Assembly: GCA_016219425.1 (NCBI GenBank) | Contig: JACRNB010000005.1 | Span: 102,220-166,219, forward strand | Direction of reading: 5' to 3' | DNA: 64,000 nt | DNA from: Betaproteobacteria bacterium | GTDB taxonomy: Bacteria; Pseudomonadota; Gammaproteobacteria; Burkholderiales; Thiobacillaceae | Translations under genes and position numbers: made by a program | Shown here: piece by piece, positions 20,201 to 28,485 of the stretch | Position numbering within the stretch: position 1 is the stretch's first letter | Layout: each line of letters opens with the position of its first letter | The notes under the pieces: model-generated | What the model was told of the DNA's origin: nothing | Database searches by the model: none | Seen by the model: only the letters and a program-made list of their open reading frames with translations

Positions 20201-20598
20201 CTGGGTTTCTTCGCCGGGGCGGGCTTGAGTTCCTTGAGCGTGCGCTCGGCCCATTCCAGCACCTCGGGGTTGATGCTGCGCGCCGGAGCGCCCTGCGCCG
20301 CCTGCCCGCGCTGCGCGACGCTGGCCACCAGCACGGCGACGCAGTGCTTGCACTGCGCCCCCACCGGGCAGGAGCAGGAGGCGTCGATCTCCAGCCGTCC
20401 GTCTTCCTCGAAGAACTCGATTTCCACCCAATACGGCTCGCGCGCCGTGCCCTGCACCTGGGCGCTGATGCGATGGTCCCTGACCATCAGGCTGCGCACC
20501 TGTTTGCCGTAGTTCCGGGCCTTCTCGATGGTGCGGGGGGTGAACCATCGCACCATGTCGGGGACGGTGAAGATGGAGGCGGGGCGGGAGGGGGTCAT
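17251..20598 (-). CDS. SWIM zinc-finger SNF2-family helicase
   Basis: The roughly 1115-residue protein has an N-terminal SWIM zinc finger (C-x-C-x5-C-x-H, Cys75, Cys77, Cys83, His85), a long middle region and a C-terminal SNF2/Rad54-type ATPase. The ATPase motifs are all present: ILADDMGLGKT (I), LILDEAQ (II), LTGTPLENH (III), VFSQFTSM (IV), LISLKAGGVGLNL (V) and DRAHRIGQ (VI). It should translocate on double-stranded DNA and remodel bound proteins; its cellular role in bacteria is poorly defined. The start is uncertain: no good Shine-Dalgarno precedes either the ATG at 20598 or one at 20556. It sits between fic and cobU on the same strand, an odd place for it. Confidence 0.9.
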   Translation of the reverse strand: MTPSRPASIFTVPDMVRWFTPRTIEKARNYGKQVRSLMVRDHRISAQVQGTAREPYWVEIEFFEEDGRLEIDASCSCPVGAQCKHCVAVLVASVAQRGQAAQGAPARSINPEVLEWAERTLKELKPAPAKKPRPAPQSTIQYVLLTGNPSLQGRLALLKGRIDDAGRASVAHWNNIERALVQPPQFVDEADLDIFRFLRRIAGKGEYWNDLPLHDAPAAQALARIVATGRTWLAEVGNTPYQPKFWRFTALQDGGARPARLEWRALDAGYIHAALTCDPPAGLTLGTEPPWYVDAANGQAGPLDCGGRDAVLRRLISLPPLSEADIPVVANLMAEIAPDLPPPDQEEAPPLVELAGPPRPVLDLNTLRTWGMNPHRGYPAVAYGEAFYDYATVRFWYGDARQAEVTLGDELHYLTLPDGRAAHIQRDEPEEKARMAELAGLGFAPTARRIFYGEPPSGMLGLESEAAWVRFFADLAPRLKDLGWVIAVPEGFRHYVLEADAWDAELEEQDGGWFSLSMGIVVEGQRLPLAPLLHDLFQREARWLDLGRLKQIADDAPVILNTPDGKRVRVPAGRIKPLAATLIDLFDAPPASGELRISALDAPRLAEFADTARWQFKGADAVARLAQRLKQSQGVQAIPAPPGFALELRPYQQEGLAWLQYLRAHELGGILADDMGLGKTAQALAHLLTEKQAGRLDRPALVVLPTSLIFNWKREAERCAPALSVLSLHGKDRFDAFAQIPQHDICLTTYPLLWRDEEELAKYEYASLILDEAQTVKNVQARAAAVVRKLKARHRLCLTGTPLENHLGELWAQFDFLLPGFLGDSKQFTKTWRSPIEKRGDQLRRDLLARRIAPFILRRKKQDVAKELPEKTVIVRTVELEGGQRDLYETVRVAMDARVRDEIASKGFSRSQIVILDALLKLRQVCCDPRLLKTVRAAEKVKERAKLDLLMDMLPELVEEGRRVLVFSQFTSMLDLIAAALDKAGIAYVTLTGQTTAREQVIGEFQEGDVPVFLISLKAGGVGLNLTAADTVIHYDPWWNPAVENQATDRAHRIGQKNKVFVYKLVVAGSIEERIVALQERKAALAEGVLCEDAGALAKFGEDDLRALLAPLPEK

Positions 20599-20706
20599 GA
20601 TGAAAAAAACATGCGTGTTATCTATTCCGAGACGCTGGTCCAGGGGAGGCTCAGGTCTGGTTGCCTTTCCTTGTCTTGTTCTCAATGTAAGGGAATTGCG
20701 TTTTCA

Positions 20707-21840
20707 TTACATTAGAAACAGTTGGAGGTAACGTTCGAAGCCAAATTGCCGGTGTCGTTCCGCGCCGGTCAATTCCCGCAGGATGCCCAGTCGGGTCAGG
20801 TCGCGCAGCAGTGCGTTTGCTGTCGGGTGGCTGATGTCCAGGCCGCGTACCAGGTCCGCCGCCGTGACCACCGGGCGGCGATACAGCAGATTCAGGGCCA
20901 GGCGCGCATTGGGTGCGCGCTTGCCCAGGGTCAGCACCGCCTGTTCCACTTCCTGGCGCAAGGTCAGGATCTGCCGGAATACCTCGCGCCCCTTGGTCGC
21001 CGTCTCGGCCACCCCGGCGAGAAAGAAACGGACCCAGTGGATGAGGTCATGGCTCACCCGCACCCTCATGAGGGCGTCGTAATAGCTCGCCCGGTTGCGT
21101 TCGAAAAAATCCGACAGATACAGCGAAGGCTTGGCGAGCAGGCCGTGTCCCACCAGATAGAGCGGGATCATCAGGCGACCGATGCGGCCATTGCCGTCGA
21201 GAAACGGGTGGATGGTCTCGAACTGGTAATGGCTGATCGCCACCCGGACCAGATGCGGCACGGTCACCGCCTGGTTGTGCCAGAACCGTTCCAGATCGCT
21301 CATCAGTTCCGGCACGTTGTCCGGATGCGGCGGGATGAACGCCGCATCCAGCAGGCTGGAGCCGCCGATCCAGTTCTGGCTGTTGCGAAATTCGCCCGGC
21401 TGTTTGTGCTCGCCGCGCACGCCGCGCATCAGGATGGCGTGGGTCTGGCGCAACAGCCGACTGGAGAGCGGCAACCGTTCCAGTTCGTCGATGGCGGTAT
21501 TGACTGCGTCGATGTAGTTGCGCACCTCGCGCCAGTCATCGCGCTTCTCTGGGCGAATCTGCTCCTCGCCCATCAGGGCCTCGTCGATGCCGGTCTGGGT
21601 TCCTTCGATGCGGCTGGAGGTCTGCGCCTCCTTGACGACGTGCATTTCGATGAACAGGTCGATATCCGGCACGATCAGGGAAAACGCGTTCAACTCCCCC
21701 AACGCCCGGTTGGCCTGTTCCAGCAAGGCATTGATGGTTGGGTCTTCCCAGGTCCATTCGTGGTTGACCGGAACCGGCTCGAAGCTCTTGTACTCGTAGC
21801 GCGGCTGCCAGACGCCCGCCTGGAAGGTTTCGAACTTCAT
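20707..21840 (-). CDS. Fic family AMPylating protein with N-terminal inhibitory motif
   Basis: The 377-residue protein holds the catalytic Fic loop [12 protein letters not shown] (residues 211-222), matching HxFxxGNGRxxR, so it should transfer AMP (or another nucleotide) from a nucleotide donor to protein hydroxyls. An inhibitory helix motif SSRIEG (75-80) fits S/T-x3-E-G/N at the N-terminal side, making it a class II, self-inhibited Fic protein. The C-terminal 100 residues form a winged-helix-like region ([20 protein letters not shown]). Its ATG overlaps the cobQ stop by four bases (ATGA), so it is translated from the cobQ transcript. The target is unknown. Confidence 0.93.
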   Translation of the reverse strand: MKFETFQAGVWQPRYEYKSFEPVPVNHEWTWEDPTINALLEQANRALGELNAFSLIVPDIDLFIEMHVVKEAQTSSRIEGTQTGIDEALMGEEQIRPEKRDDWREVRNYIDAVNTAIDELERLPLSSRLLRQTHAILMRGVRGEHKQPGEFRNSQNWIGGSSLLDAAFIPPHPDNVPELMSDLERFWHNQAVTVPHLVRVAISHYQFETIHPFLDGNGRIGRLMIPLYLVGHGLLAKPSLYLSDFFERNRASYYDALMRVRVSHDLIHWVRFFLAGVAETATKGREVFRQILTLRQEVEQAVLTLGKRAPNARLALNLLYRRPVVTAADLVRGLDISHPTANALLRDLTRLGILRELTGAERHRQFGFERYLQLFLM

Positions 21841-23303
21841 TTCAGCAGTTCCAGCAGGTGGTGGATATCCAGATGATTTTCCACGGCATCCGCAAGGCGG
21901 TCGATGGCTGATTCGCGTAATTGGGAGATGTCCGGCGCGCGGGCGCCGCTGAGGCCCGCCCAGGCCAGCACGGCGTTGGCGCCGGCGGGGGTGTCGAACA
22001 GGCCGTGCAGATAGGTTCCGGCGATGTCGGGGGTGAGCGCACCGTCCGGGCGGCCATCGAGCCAGACCAGGGGGCGCTCCAGCGCCGCGCCGGAGGTGAC
22101 GCCGGCGTGGATCTCGTAACCGCGGACGGGGGCATCGCCCAGGGCCAGATGGCCGCTCACGTTGCGCAACTGTTTTTCCGCCGCCAGCGTGGTCTCCAGC
22201 TCCAGCCAACCCAGGCCGGGGCTGGAACCGGGCGCGCCTTCGATGCCGAGCGGATCGTGCAGCGCGCGCCCCAGCATCTGAAAACCGCCGCACACGCCCA
22301 GCACCTTGCCGCCGTAACGCAGGTGACGTTGCAGATGCGCCTCCCAGCCGGATTGGCGCAGCGCGGCCAGGTCGGCGCGCACCGATTTGGAACCGGGCAG
22401 AAGGATGAGATCGCAGGGCGGCGGCGCGGCGTCCAGGCCGACGAAGCGGAAATCCACGTCGGGATGCAGGCGCAGCGGGTCGAAGTCGGTGTGGTTGGAA
22501 ATGCGCGGCAGGACCGGGACGAGGACACGAAAACGCCTCCCCTCCCCCCCCGGGGGAGGGGGCAAGGCATCCTCCGCCTCCAGGTTTAGCCCGTGCAGAT
22601 AGGGCAGCACCCCCAGCACCGGCTTGCCGGTCTCCCGCTCCAGCCAGTCCAGCCCCGGTTGCAACAGGGCCAGATCGCCGCGAAAACGGTTGATGACGAA
22701 GCCCTTTACCCGCGCCCGTTCGCTCTCGGATAGCAGCGCCAGGGTGCCGACGATATGGGCGAACACGCCGCCGCGGTCGATGTCCGCCACCAGGATCACC
22801 GGGCAATCCACCGCCTCGGCGAAGCCCATGTTGGCGATGTCGCCCTCGCGCAGGTTGATCTCCGCCGGGCTGCCTGCGCCCTCCACCACGATGGCCTCGT
22901 ACTGCCCGGCCAGACGCGCATAGGACTCCAGCACCGCCGCCCGCGCCCTGGGTTTGTAGTCGTGGTAGGCCTGCGCCTCCATATTGGTAAGCGCCCGCCC
23001 CTGCAGGATGACCTGGCAGCCGGTGTCGGAGTTGGGCTTGAGCAGCACCGGGTTCATGTCGGAGTGCGGCGCCAGACCACAGGCTTGCGCCTGCACCGCC
23101 TGCGCCCGCCCGATCTCGCCGCCGTCTGCCGTTACCGCGCTGTTGAGCGCCATGTTCTGCGGCTTGAACGGCGCAACGCGCACCCCGCGCCGATGCAGCC
23201 AGCGGCCCAGGGCCGTCACCAGCGCGCTCTTGCCCGCGTCCGAGGTGCAGCCCTGGACCATGAGGGTGGGGGTGTTCGTACGCGTAGAATCGGGTGTAAA
23301 CAT
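21837..23303 (-). CDS. cobQ: Adenosylcobyric acid synthase CobQ
   Basis: CobQ (CbiP) amidates adenosylcobyrinate a,c-diamide at four carboxylates using glutamine and ATP. The 488-residue protein has the N-terminal dethiobiotin-synthetase-like ATPase domain ([15 protein letters not shown]-loop, [10 protein letters not shown]) and the C-terminal class I glutamine amidotransferase domain ([10 protein letters not shown] nucleophile elbow with its Cys, and a YEIHAG motif). In the linker near residue 250, [11 protein letters not shown] is encoded by a C-rich palindrome core. AGGAAT precedes the ATG. It is divergent from parDE and followed by fic in an ATGA overlap. Confidence 0.95.
   Translation of the reverse strand: MFTPDSTRTNTPTLMVQGCTSDAGKSALVTALGRWLHRRGVRVAPFKPQNMALNSAVTADGGEIGRAQAVQAQACGLAPHSDMNPVLLKPNSDTGCQVILQGRALTNMEAQAYHDYKPRARAAVLESYARLAGQYEAIVVEGAGSPAEINLREGDIANMGFAEAVDCPVILVADIDRGGVFAHIVGTLALLSESERARVKGFVINRFRGDLALLQPGLDWLERETGKPVLGVLPYLHGLNLEAEDALPPPPGGEGRRFRVLVPVLPRISNHTDFDPLRLHPDVDFRFVGLDAAPPPCDLILLPGSKSVRADLAALRQSGWEAHLQRHLRYGGKVLGVCGGFQMLGRALHDPLGIEGAPGSSPGLGWLELETTLAAEKQLRNVSGHLALGDAPVRGYEIHAGVTSGAALERPLVWLDGRPDGALTPDIAGTYLHGLFDTPAGANAVLAWAGLSGARAPDISQLRESAIDRLADAVENHLDIHHLLELLK
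22536..22562. repeat. C-rich palindrome core inside cobQ
   Basis: CCTCCCCTCC and GGGGGAGGGG arms form a 27-bp near-palindrome lying in frame in the cobQ interdomain linker. It resembles the core of the element in kdsB and cobT but lacks the CTCCCTCACCCC flank, so it is either a decayed copy or chance. Confidence 0.5.
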
Positions 23304-23332
23304 TTATCTATTCCTGACTACAGGGGCTTGCC

Positions 23333-23605
23333 ATGACCCAGACCGTATCCATCCGACTCGAAGACGACGTGATCGCCCGAATCGACGCCCTGACGCGGGC
23401 GACCGAGCGCTCCCGCGCCTGGCTCATGGCGCAGGCGGTGACGCAGTATGTGGAGCACGAGTCCTGGCAGATCGAGGCGATCCAGTCCACCCTGGAGTCG
23501 ATGCGCCGGGGCGACGCCTGCTTCGCCAGCGGCGAGGCGGTGGACGCCTGGCTGGCGAGCTGGGGCGCGGCGGAAGAGGGCGCTGCGCCGCCGGTACGCA
23601 AATGA
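23333..23605 (+). CDS. parD: ParD/CopG-type ribbon-helix-helix antitoxin
   Basis: The 90-residue protein begins with a ribbon-helix-helix DNA-binding fold (TVSIRLEDDVIARIDAL, then ERSRAWLMAQAV), followed by a toxin-binding tail ending in a flexible Ala/Pro stretch. It would repress its own promoter, which it shares in the 29-bp gap divergent from cobQ, and neutralise the ParE-like toxin encoded next. Start and stop are tight: the stop overlaps the toxin ATG as ATGA. Confidence 0.9.
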   Translation: MTQTVSIRLEDDVIARIDALTRATERSRAWLMAQAVTQYVEHESWQIEAIQSTLESMRRGDACFASGEAVDAWLASWGAAEEGAAPPVRK

Positions 23606-23880
23606 GCGCGCAAATCAGGTGGCATGAAGCGGCGGTGCGCGACCTGATCGCCTTGCGCGCCTACATCGCCCAGGACAATCCGCCCGCCGCCGCGCGCATC
23701 GCCCAGGCCATTCGTGAGCGCGTGGCGCTGTTGCAGGCGCATCCCATGCTGGGCCGTGCGGGCCGTCTCCATGGCACGCGCGAACTGGTGGTCTCGGGCA
23801 CGCCCTACACCGTGGTGTACCTGCCCGAGGCGGATCGCCTCACCGTGCTGCGGGTGTTTCATCAGGCGCGGCAGTGGTAG
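23602..23880 (+). CDS. parE: ParE/RelE superfamily toxin
   Basis: The 92-residue protein has the RelE/ParE fold signature: IRWHEAAVRDLIALRAYIAQDNPPAAARI, PMLGRAGRLHGTRELVV and YTVVYLPEADRLTVLRVFHQARQW. The ENP/DNP helix and the final RVFHQARQW strand are typical of ParE-type toxins, which act on gyrase, though RelE-type mRNA cleavage cannot be excluded. Directly downstream, after 36 bp, lies a BtuF-like gene on the same strand, so read-through from the addiction promoter into a cobalamin-uptake gene is plausible. Confidence 0.88.
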   Translation: MSAQIRWHEAAVRDLIALRAYIAQDNPPAAARIAQAIRERVALLQAHPMLGRAGRLHGTRELVVSGTPYTVVYLPEADRLTVLRVFHQARQW

Positions 23881-23916
23881 GGCCGTTGTTACCTCTTTCT
23901 CTTGGCTAAGACCCCT

Positions 23917-24804
23917 ATGCCCCCCCATTCCTTCTTTGCATTCCTCGCCTTGACCTGTGCCTGCTACAACGCCCACGCCGAGGTGACGGTGCGCGACGAC
24001 GCCGGGGTCAAGGTGCGTCTGGCCAAGCCGGCCCGGCGCATCGTCAGCCTGGCCCCCCACGTCACCGAAAACCTCTACGCCGCCGGGGCGGGGGAGCGCT
24101 TGGTGGGGGCGGTGAGTTACAGCGATTTTCCCGAGGCGGTGCGCAAGCTGCCCAACGTGGGCGGCTACGACCGCCCGGACCTGGAGGCCATCGTTGCGCT
24201 CAAGCCGGACCTGGTGGTGGGTTGGCAGAGCGGCAACCCGCCCGCCGTGCTGAACAAGCTGCAATCCCTGGGCATTCCCGTGTTTTTGACCGAGCCGGGG
24301 CGGCTGGCGGACATCCCGGCGAACATCGAGAAGCTGGGGCGGCTGGCGGGCGCCGAGGCGGTGGCGGAGCGGGCGGCGGAAAACGTGCGCGGGCGGCTCG
24401 CGGACCTGCGCCGGCAGTACGCCGGCAAGCCGGTGGTGACGGTGTTCTACCAGGCCTGGCATCAGCCCCTGCTCACGGTGGGCGGCAGCCAGATCATCAG
24501 CGACGTGATCCGCCTGTGCGGCGGCGAGAACGTGTTCGCCGGCCTCGCCAGCAAGGCCCCCACGGTGAGCGTGGAGGCGGTGTTGGCCGCTGACCCGGAG
24601 GTCATCCTCGCCAGCGGCATGGGTAAGGAGACGCCGGTTGGCCTGGACGGCTGGCGCGCCTGGCCGCGCCTGCGCGCGGTGCTGCGCGAGAACCTGTTCC
24701 AGGTGCATCCGGATCTCCTGCAACGCCCTACTCCCCGCCTGCTGGACGGGGCGGAGAGGGTGTGCCGGCATCTGGAGACGGCGCGCTGGCGGCGTGGGAG
24801 GTGA
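23917..24804 (+). CDS. btuF: Periplasmic cobalamin/corrinoid-binding protein, BtuF-like (copy 1)
   Basis: The 295-residue protein has a signal peptide ending NAHA-EVTV and a class III (helical-backbone) substrate-binding fold: PARRIVSLAPHVTENLYAAG, VGGYDRPDLEAIVALKPDLVV and VGGSQIISDVIRLCGGENVF. In this cluster it should bind a corrinoid in the periplasm and pass it to BtuCD. The ATG at 23917 is chosen over a TTG five codons earlier. It is a close paralog of the protein at 27552, with nearly identical blocks, so the pair arose by duplication. Its last 77 bp overlap the convergent cobD gene. Confidence 0.9.
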   Translation: MPPHSFFAFLALTCACYNAHAEVTVRDDAGVKVRLAKPARRIVSLAPHVTENLYAAGAGERLVGAVSYSDFPEAVRKLPNVGGYDRPDLEAIVALKPDLVVGWQSGNPPAVLNKLQSLGIPVFLTEPGRLADIPANIEKLGRLAGAEAVAERAAENVRGRLADLRRQYAGKPVVTVFYQAWHQPLLTVGGSQIISDVIRLCGGENVFAGLASKAPTVSVEAVLAADPEVILASGMGKETPVGLDGWRAWPRLRAVLRENLFQVHPDLLQRPTPRLLDGAERVCRHLETARWRRGR

Positions 24805-25771
24805 TGCTTTTCATCGTGCCCTCCAGCCGCGTCCAGTCCGCATCGGCGTTCGGCAGCCCGAAGCGCAGGCTTGCGGGCGCGTCGAAGCGCCGGACGAGGA
24901 TGCCCTGTCGCGCCAGGGCGGCGTGCAGTTCTGCCGCGCGCGGGGTCAGCGTCCACTGAAATAGCGCCGTGCCGCCTGCGGGTGCGAGGCCATGACGGGT
25001 GAGCAGCCCGGCCAGACGTGCGCCGGCGGCGAGCAGGCGCGGGCGTGCGGCTTGCGCCCAGGCGCGATCCTGCAACGCCAGTCGGGCGAGGCGGCGCGCC
25101 GGGCCGTTCACCGTCCAGGGGCCGAGCAGGGCCTCCAGGCGCGCCAGCAGCGTCGGCGCCGCCAACACGAAGCCGACCCTCGCCCCGGCCAGCCCGTAGA
25201 ACTTGCCCAGGGAACGCAGCACCACCAGGCCGGGCCGATGCGCGTGGGCGGCCAGGCTGTGTTCCGGGGTGCAATCCATGAAGGCCTCATCCACGATGAG
25301 CGCGCCGCCGTGCGCCGCCAGTCGGGCATGCCAGTCCAGCAGGCGGGCGGGGTCGTAGGTCTGGCCGGTGGGGTTGTTGGGGTGGATAAGTACAAGTACG
25401 TCCAGCCCCGCCGGATCGGGCTGCGCCGGGTCCACGGCCAGCACCTCATGTCCCGCCGCGCGCCAGGCCTGGGCGTGCTCCGCGTAACCGGGGTGCGCCA
25501 CCCCGACCCGTCCCGGTGCAAACAGGCGGGGCAGAGCCTGAATGGCGGCCTGCGATCCGGCCACGGCCAGCACATGCCGCGCGCCGTAACCGGTGCAGGC
25601 CGCGTCAATGAGACCGTCCTCGTCCTCCGGCAGGCGTTGCCAGACTTCGGGGGGGATTTCCGGCACGGGCCAGCCGGCGGGGTTGACGCCGGTGGACAGA
25701 TCCAGCCAGTCCGCCAGGGGAATGCCGTGCTCTCGCGCCGCCTGGAGCAGCTTGCCGCCGTGTTCAAGCAT
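24728..25771 (-). CDS. cobD: L-threonine-O-3-phosphate decarboxylase (CobD of Salmonella, CobC of Pseudomonas naming)
   Basis: This PLP enzyme of the class II aminotransferase fold makes (R)-1-aminopropan-2-ol phosphate, the linker between corrin ring and lower ligand. The 347-residue product begins [19 protein letters not shown], includes [29 protein letters not shown] and the PLP lysine in [15 protein letters not shown]. The C-terminal tail after [11 protein letters not shown], about 22 residues rich in Pro, Ser and Gly, reads across the 3' end of btuF copy 1 and is not family-typical. Its start overlaps the 3' end of cbiB by 8 nt. Confidence 0.92.
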   Translation of the reverse strand: MLEHGGKLLQAAREHGIPLADWLDLSTGVNPAGWPVPEIPPEVWQRLPEDEDGLIDAACTGYGARHVLAVAGSQAAIQALPRLFAPGRVGVAHPGYAEHAQAWRAAGHEVLAVDPAQPDPAGLDVLVLIHPNNPTGQTYDPARLLDWHARLAAHGGALIVDEAFMDCTPEHSLAAHAHRPGLVVLRSLGKFYGLAGARVGFVLAAPTLLARLEALLGPWTVNGPARRLARLALQDRAWAQAARPRLLAAGARLAGLLTRHGLAPAGGTALFQWTLTPRAAELHAALARQGILVRRFDAPASLRFGLPNADADWTRLEGTMKSITSHAASAPSPDAGTPSPPRPAGGE

Positions 25772-26663
25772 GGTGAGCCGCTGCAATCAGGCCGATCACC
25801 CCCAGCCACAACGCCACGCCGCGCCGCACCAGCGTCAGGGCGCGTTCGATGTCCGCGCCCGCCGCACGACTGCCCTGGCCCAGCACGGGGCGGTCGTGCC
25901 ATTCGCCCGCGTAGCGCGCCGGGCCGCCCAGTTGCAGGCCCAGCGCGCCTGCGCCCGCGGCCATCACCGGCCCGGCGTTGGGGCTGTCCCAGACGGGAGC
26001 CTGTTTACGCCAGCAGGCCAGCGCCAGACGAGATTTGCCCAGCAGGGCGTAGGTCAGCGCCGTGAGCCTTGCCGGGACGTAGTTGAGTGCGTCATCCAGG
26101 CGCGCCGCGGCCCAGCCGAAGGCCAGATAGCGCGGGTTTTTGTACCCCCACATGGCGTCCAGCGTATTGGCCAACCGGTAGAGCACCGCTCCCGGCGCGC
26201 CCGCCACGGCAAACCAGAACAGCGCGCCGAACACGCCGTCGTTGCCGTTTTCCAGGGCGGTTTCCACACCCGAGGCGGCAATGTCCAGGGCGGCGGAGTC
26301 GCGGCTGACCACGCGCGAGACGTATTCCCGCGCGGCGGCGTCATCCCCGGCGGCCAGGGCGGTTGCCACGGGGCGCAGGTGGTCGTGCAGGCTTTTGTGG
26401 CCCAGGGCGAAGTAGAGCGCCCAGACTGAAAACATCCCGCCCAGGACTGGACCGGTGTGGCGCTCCAGCGCCCAGGCCAGTCCGGTGAGCGGCAGCACGG
26501 CCAGCGCCCAGGCCAGCATGCCGCGCAGACGGCTGGGGCGGTACAGCCTGGCTTCCAGCCCCGTCGCCAGCCGTCCGAACCCCACCAGCGGGTGGCGGCG
26601 GCGCGGTTCGCCCAGTCGCCAGTCGAGCAGGACGGCGGCGGTCATGAGCATGAACAGGGTCAT
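25764..26663 (-). CDS. cbiB: Adenosylcobinamide-phosphate synthase CbiB
   Basis: This polytopic membrane enzyme (CobD in Pseudomonas naming) attaches aminopropanol phosphate to adenosylcobyric acid. The 299-residue protein has the hallmarks: [20 protein letters not shown] near the start, [37 protein letters not shown] and [12 protein letters not shown], with four to five hydrophobic segments. It lies between bluB upstream and cobD downstream on the minus strand, with tight spacing and overlap, and its product acts together with the decarboxylase encoded next. Confidence 0.95.
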   Translation of the reverse strand: MTLFMLMTAAVLLDWRLGEPRRRHPLVGFGRLATGLEARLYRPSRLRGMLAWALAVLPLTGLAWALERHTGPVLGGMFSVWALYFALGHKSLHDHLRPVATALAAGDDAAAREYVSRVVSRDSAALDIAASGVETALENGNDGVFGALFWFAVAGAPGAVLYRLANTLDAMWGYKNPRYLAFGWAAARLDDALNYVPARLTALTYALLGKSRLALACWRKQAPVWDSPNAGPVMAAGAGALGLQLGGPARYAGEWHDRPVLGQGSRAAGADIERALTLVRRGVALWLGVIGLIAAAHHA

Positions 26664-26670
26664 CACGGGG

Positions 26671-27345
26671 TTATTCGTAGGCCGTTGGGGTGCCGCCGAC
26701 GCCTTCCGGCCAGCGGTTTTCAAACAGGATGCCGGCGAGCGGCAGGCGTTTGCCCCAGCCGGCGTCCTCAAACATGGGGCGGGGGTAGAAGGCTTCCACC
26801 TGGCCGATGCACAGGATGGCCAGCGGCTTGGCGTCGGGGGGCAGGTGGAGCAGGGCGGCCACGGCCTCCGGGTCGAAGAACGAGACCCAGCCCAGGCCGA
26901 TGCCTTCCGCCCGGGCCGCCAGCCACATGTTCTGGATGGCGCAGCCCAGAGAGGCCACGTCCATCTCCGGCAGGGTGCGGCGACCGATGAGGTGCTTTTC
27001 CCGTTCCGGCATGAGCACCGCCACCAGGAGTTCGGCGCATTCGCGGATGCCTTCGATCTTGACTTGCAGGAAATCCGCGTTGCGCGCAGGCAGGGCCGCC
27101 GCCGTGGCGAGCCGCTCCGCCTCCACGCCGCGGTGGAGTTCGGCGCGCAGGGTGGAATCGGTGATCCGCAGGAAGCGCCAGGGCTGCATGAAGCCTACCG
27201 AGGGGGCGAGGTGGGCCGCCGTCACCAGCCGTTCCAGCGCGCCTTCCGGCAGCGGGTCGGGCAGGAAGTGGCGCATGTCGCGCCGCTCGCGCAGGGTGCG
27301 CCAGAGGGCGGCGGTTTCCGCCTCGCTGTAGGCGTGGGCGGTCAT
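26671..27345 (-). CDS. bluB: 5,6-dimethylbenzimidazole synthase BluB
   Basis: BluB is a flavin-destroying nitroreductase-fold enzyme that cleaves FMNH2 with oxygen to form dimethylbenzimidazole, the lower ligand of cobalamin. The 224-residue protein carries [51 protein letters not shown] and [11 protein letters not shown], all typical of BluB rather than general nitroreductases. It implies aerobic lower-ligand synthesis, feeding CobT. It ends 7 bp before cbiB and starts 5 bp after a small open frame with a strong ribosome-binding site. Confidence 0.93.
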   Translation of the reverse strand: MTAHAYSEAETAALWRTLRERRDMRHFLPDPLPEGALERLVTAAHLAPSVGFMQPWRFLRITDSTLRAELHRGVEAERLATAAALPARNADFLQVKIEGIRECAELLVAVLMPEREKHLIGRRTLPEMDVASLGCAIQNMWLAARAEGIGLGWVSFFDPEAVAALLHLPPDAKPLAILCIGQVEAFYPRPMFEDAGWGKRLPLAGILFENRWPEGVGGTPTAYE

Positions 27346-27350
27346 GACCG

Positions 27351-27479
27351 TCAGTGCGGAAAGCGCAGCAGGGTGCGCGGGCCGTCCGGGTCGGACTGGA
27401 TGCGGGGGGCGGGGCGGGGCTGGCCGGTCAGGCGGGCCAGCAGGGCGGGGAACCAGGAGAAGACGGCGGACTTTTTCAT
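27351..27479 (-). CDS. Small unrecognised protein, 42 residues, leading the bluB operon
   Basis: An ATG with AAGGAG eight bases upstream opens a 42-residue frame: MKKSAVFSWFPALLARLTGQ, then a Pro/Arg/Asp-rich half ending LLRFPH. The stop is 5 bp from the bluB start. The N-terminal half is basic then hydrophobic (FSWFPALLARL), so a short amphipathic or membrane helix is possible. I do not recognise a family. The ribosome-binding site and placement argue it is translated; it could be a leader peptide or a true small protein in the bluB-cbiB-cobD operon. Confidence 0.6.
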   Translation of the reverse strand: MKKSAVFSWFPALLARLTGQPRPAPRIQSDPDGPRTLLRFPH

Positions 27480-27551
27480 GGGGTGACTCCTTGCAGTGGG
27501 TGGAAGGACAGACGCCTACAATCCGCGCCTTTCATTCCGTGGGGAAAAAAC

Positions 27552-28433
27552 ATGGTGCGCTGGGGCTGGATTTTTGCGCTGTCGTGCCTGTTCGGGTCGG
27601 CTGTCCAGGCGGAAGTGACGGTGCGGGACGATAGCGGGGCGGAGGTGCGTTTGTCCCAGCCCGCGCGTCGCATCGTCAGTCTGGCGCCCCATGCCACGGA
27701 GAACCTGTACGCCGCCGGGGCGGGGGCGCGGCTCGTGGGGGCGGTGGACTACAGCGATTTTCCCGAGGCGGCCCTCGCCCTGCCCCGCGTGGGCGGCTAT
27801 TCCCGCCCGGACCTGGAGGCGGTGCTGGCCCTGAAGCCGGACCTGGTGGTGGCCTGGGTGAGCGGCAATCCGCCGGTGGTGGTGGAGAAGCTGCGCGCGC
27901 TGGGCGTGCCGGTGTACCTGACCCAGCCGGATCGGCTGGAGGACATCGCGAACGGCATCGAGAAACTGGGTCGGCTGGCGGGGAGCGAACCCGAGGCCGA
28001 GAAGGCGGCGGCGCGCTTTCGGCAGCGTCTGGCGGCCTTGCGGGGGCGTCATGCGGCGCGGCCCGCCGTGCCCTTGTTCTATCAGGTGTGGCATCAGCCG
28101 CTCCTGACGGTGGGCGGCGGGCAGATCATCAGCGAGGTGATCCGCCTGTGCGGCGGCGAGAACGTGTTCGCCGCCCTGCCGGGCAAGGCGCCGGCGGTGA
28201 GCGTGGAGGCGATCCTCGCGGCCAATCCGGAGGCCATCGTGGCCAGCGGCATGGGCCGGGATGCGCCGGTGGGGCTGGAGCGCTGGAAGCCGTGGTCGCG
28301 CATGAAGGCGGTGGCGCGGGGCAATCTGTTCTTCGTGCCTTCCGACCTGTTGCAGCGGCCCACGCCGCGCCTGCTGGACGGGGCGGAGCAGTTGTGCGGG
28401 CAGTTGGAGACGGTGCGGGGGCGGCGACCGTAG
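27552..28433 (+). CDS. btuF: Periplasmic cobalamin/corrinoid-binding protein, BtuF-like (copy 2)
   Basis: The 293-residue protein has a signal peptide (ending SAVQA-EVTV) and the same blocks as copy 1: PARRIVSLAPHATENLYAAG, VGGYSRPDLEAVLALKPDLVV and IISEVIRLCGGENVFAALPG. It is convergent with btuD, 52 bp away, and divergent from the bluB group. It starts behind a purine-rich GGGGAAAAAA stretch. Two binding proteins could serve one BtuCD with different corrinoids (for example cobalamin against cobinamide), or one may be a recent redundant duplicate. Confidence 0.9.
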   Translation: MVRWGWIFALSCLFGSAVQAEVTVRDDSGAEVRLSQPARRIVSLAPHATENLYAAGAGARLVGAVDYSDFPEAALALPRVGGYSRPDLEAVLALKPDLVVAWVSGNPPVVVEKLRALGVPVYLTQPDRLEDIANGIEKLGRLAGSEPEAEKAAARFRQRLAALRGRHAARPAVPLFYQVWHQPLLTVGGGQIISEVIRLCGGENVFAALPGKAPAVSVEAILAANPEAIVASGMGRDAPVGLERWKPWSRMKAVARGNLFFVPSDLLQRPTPRLLDGAEQLCGQLETVRGRRP

Positions 28434-28485
28434 AGATCGTCATGCCCGCGCATGACGTCCGCTTCGGCGCTCGCGTACATGCGGT

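Noticed and set aside
17251..21840. SNF2 helicase plus Fic as a complete anti-phage system
   Set aside because: SNF2 proteins occur in some defence systems, but no methylase, nuclease or other typical partner is present and fic is coupled to cobQ, so defence is not supported.
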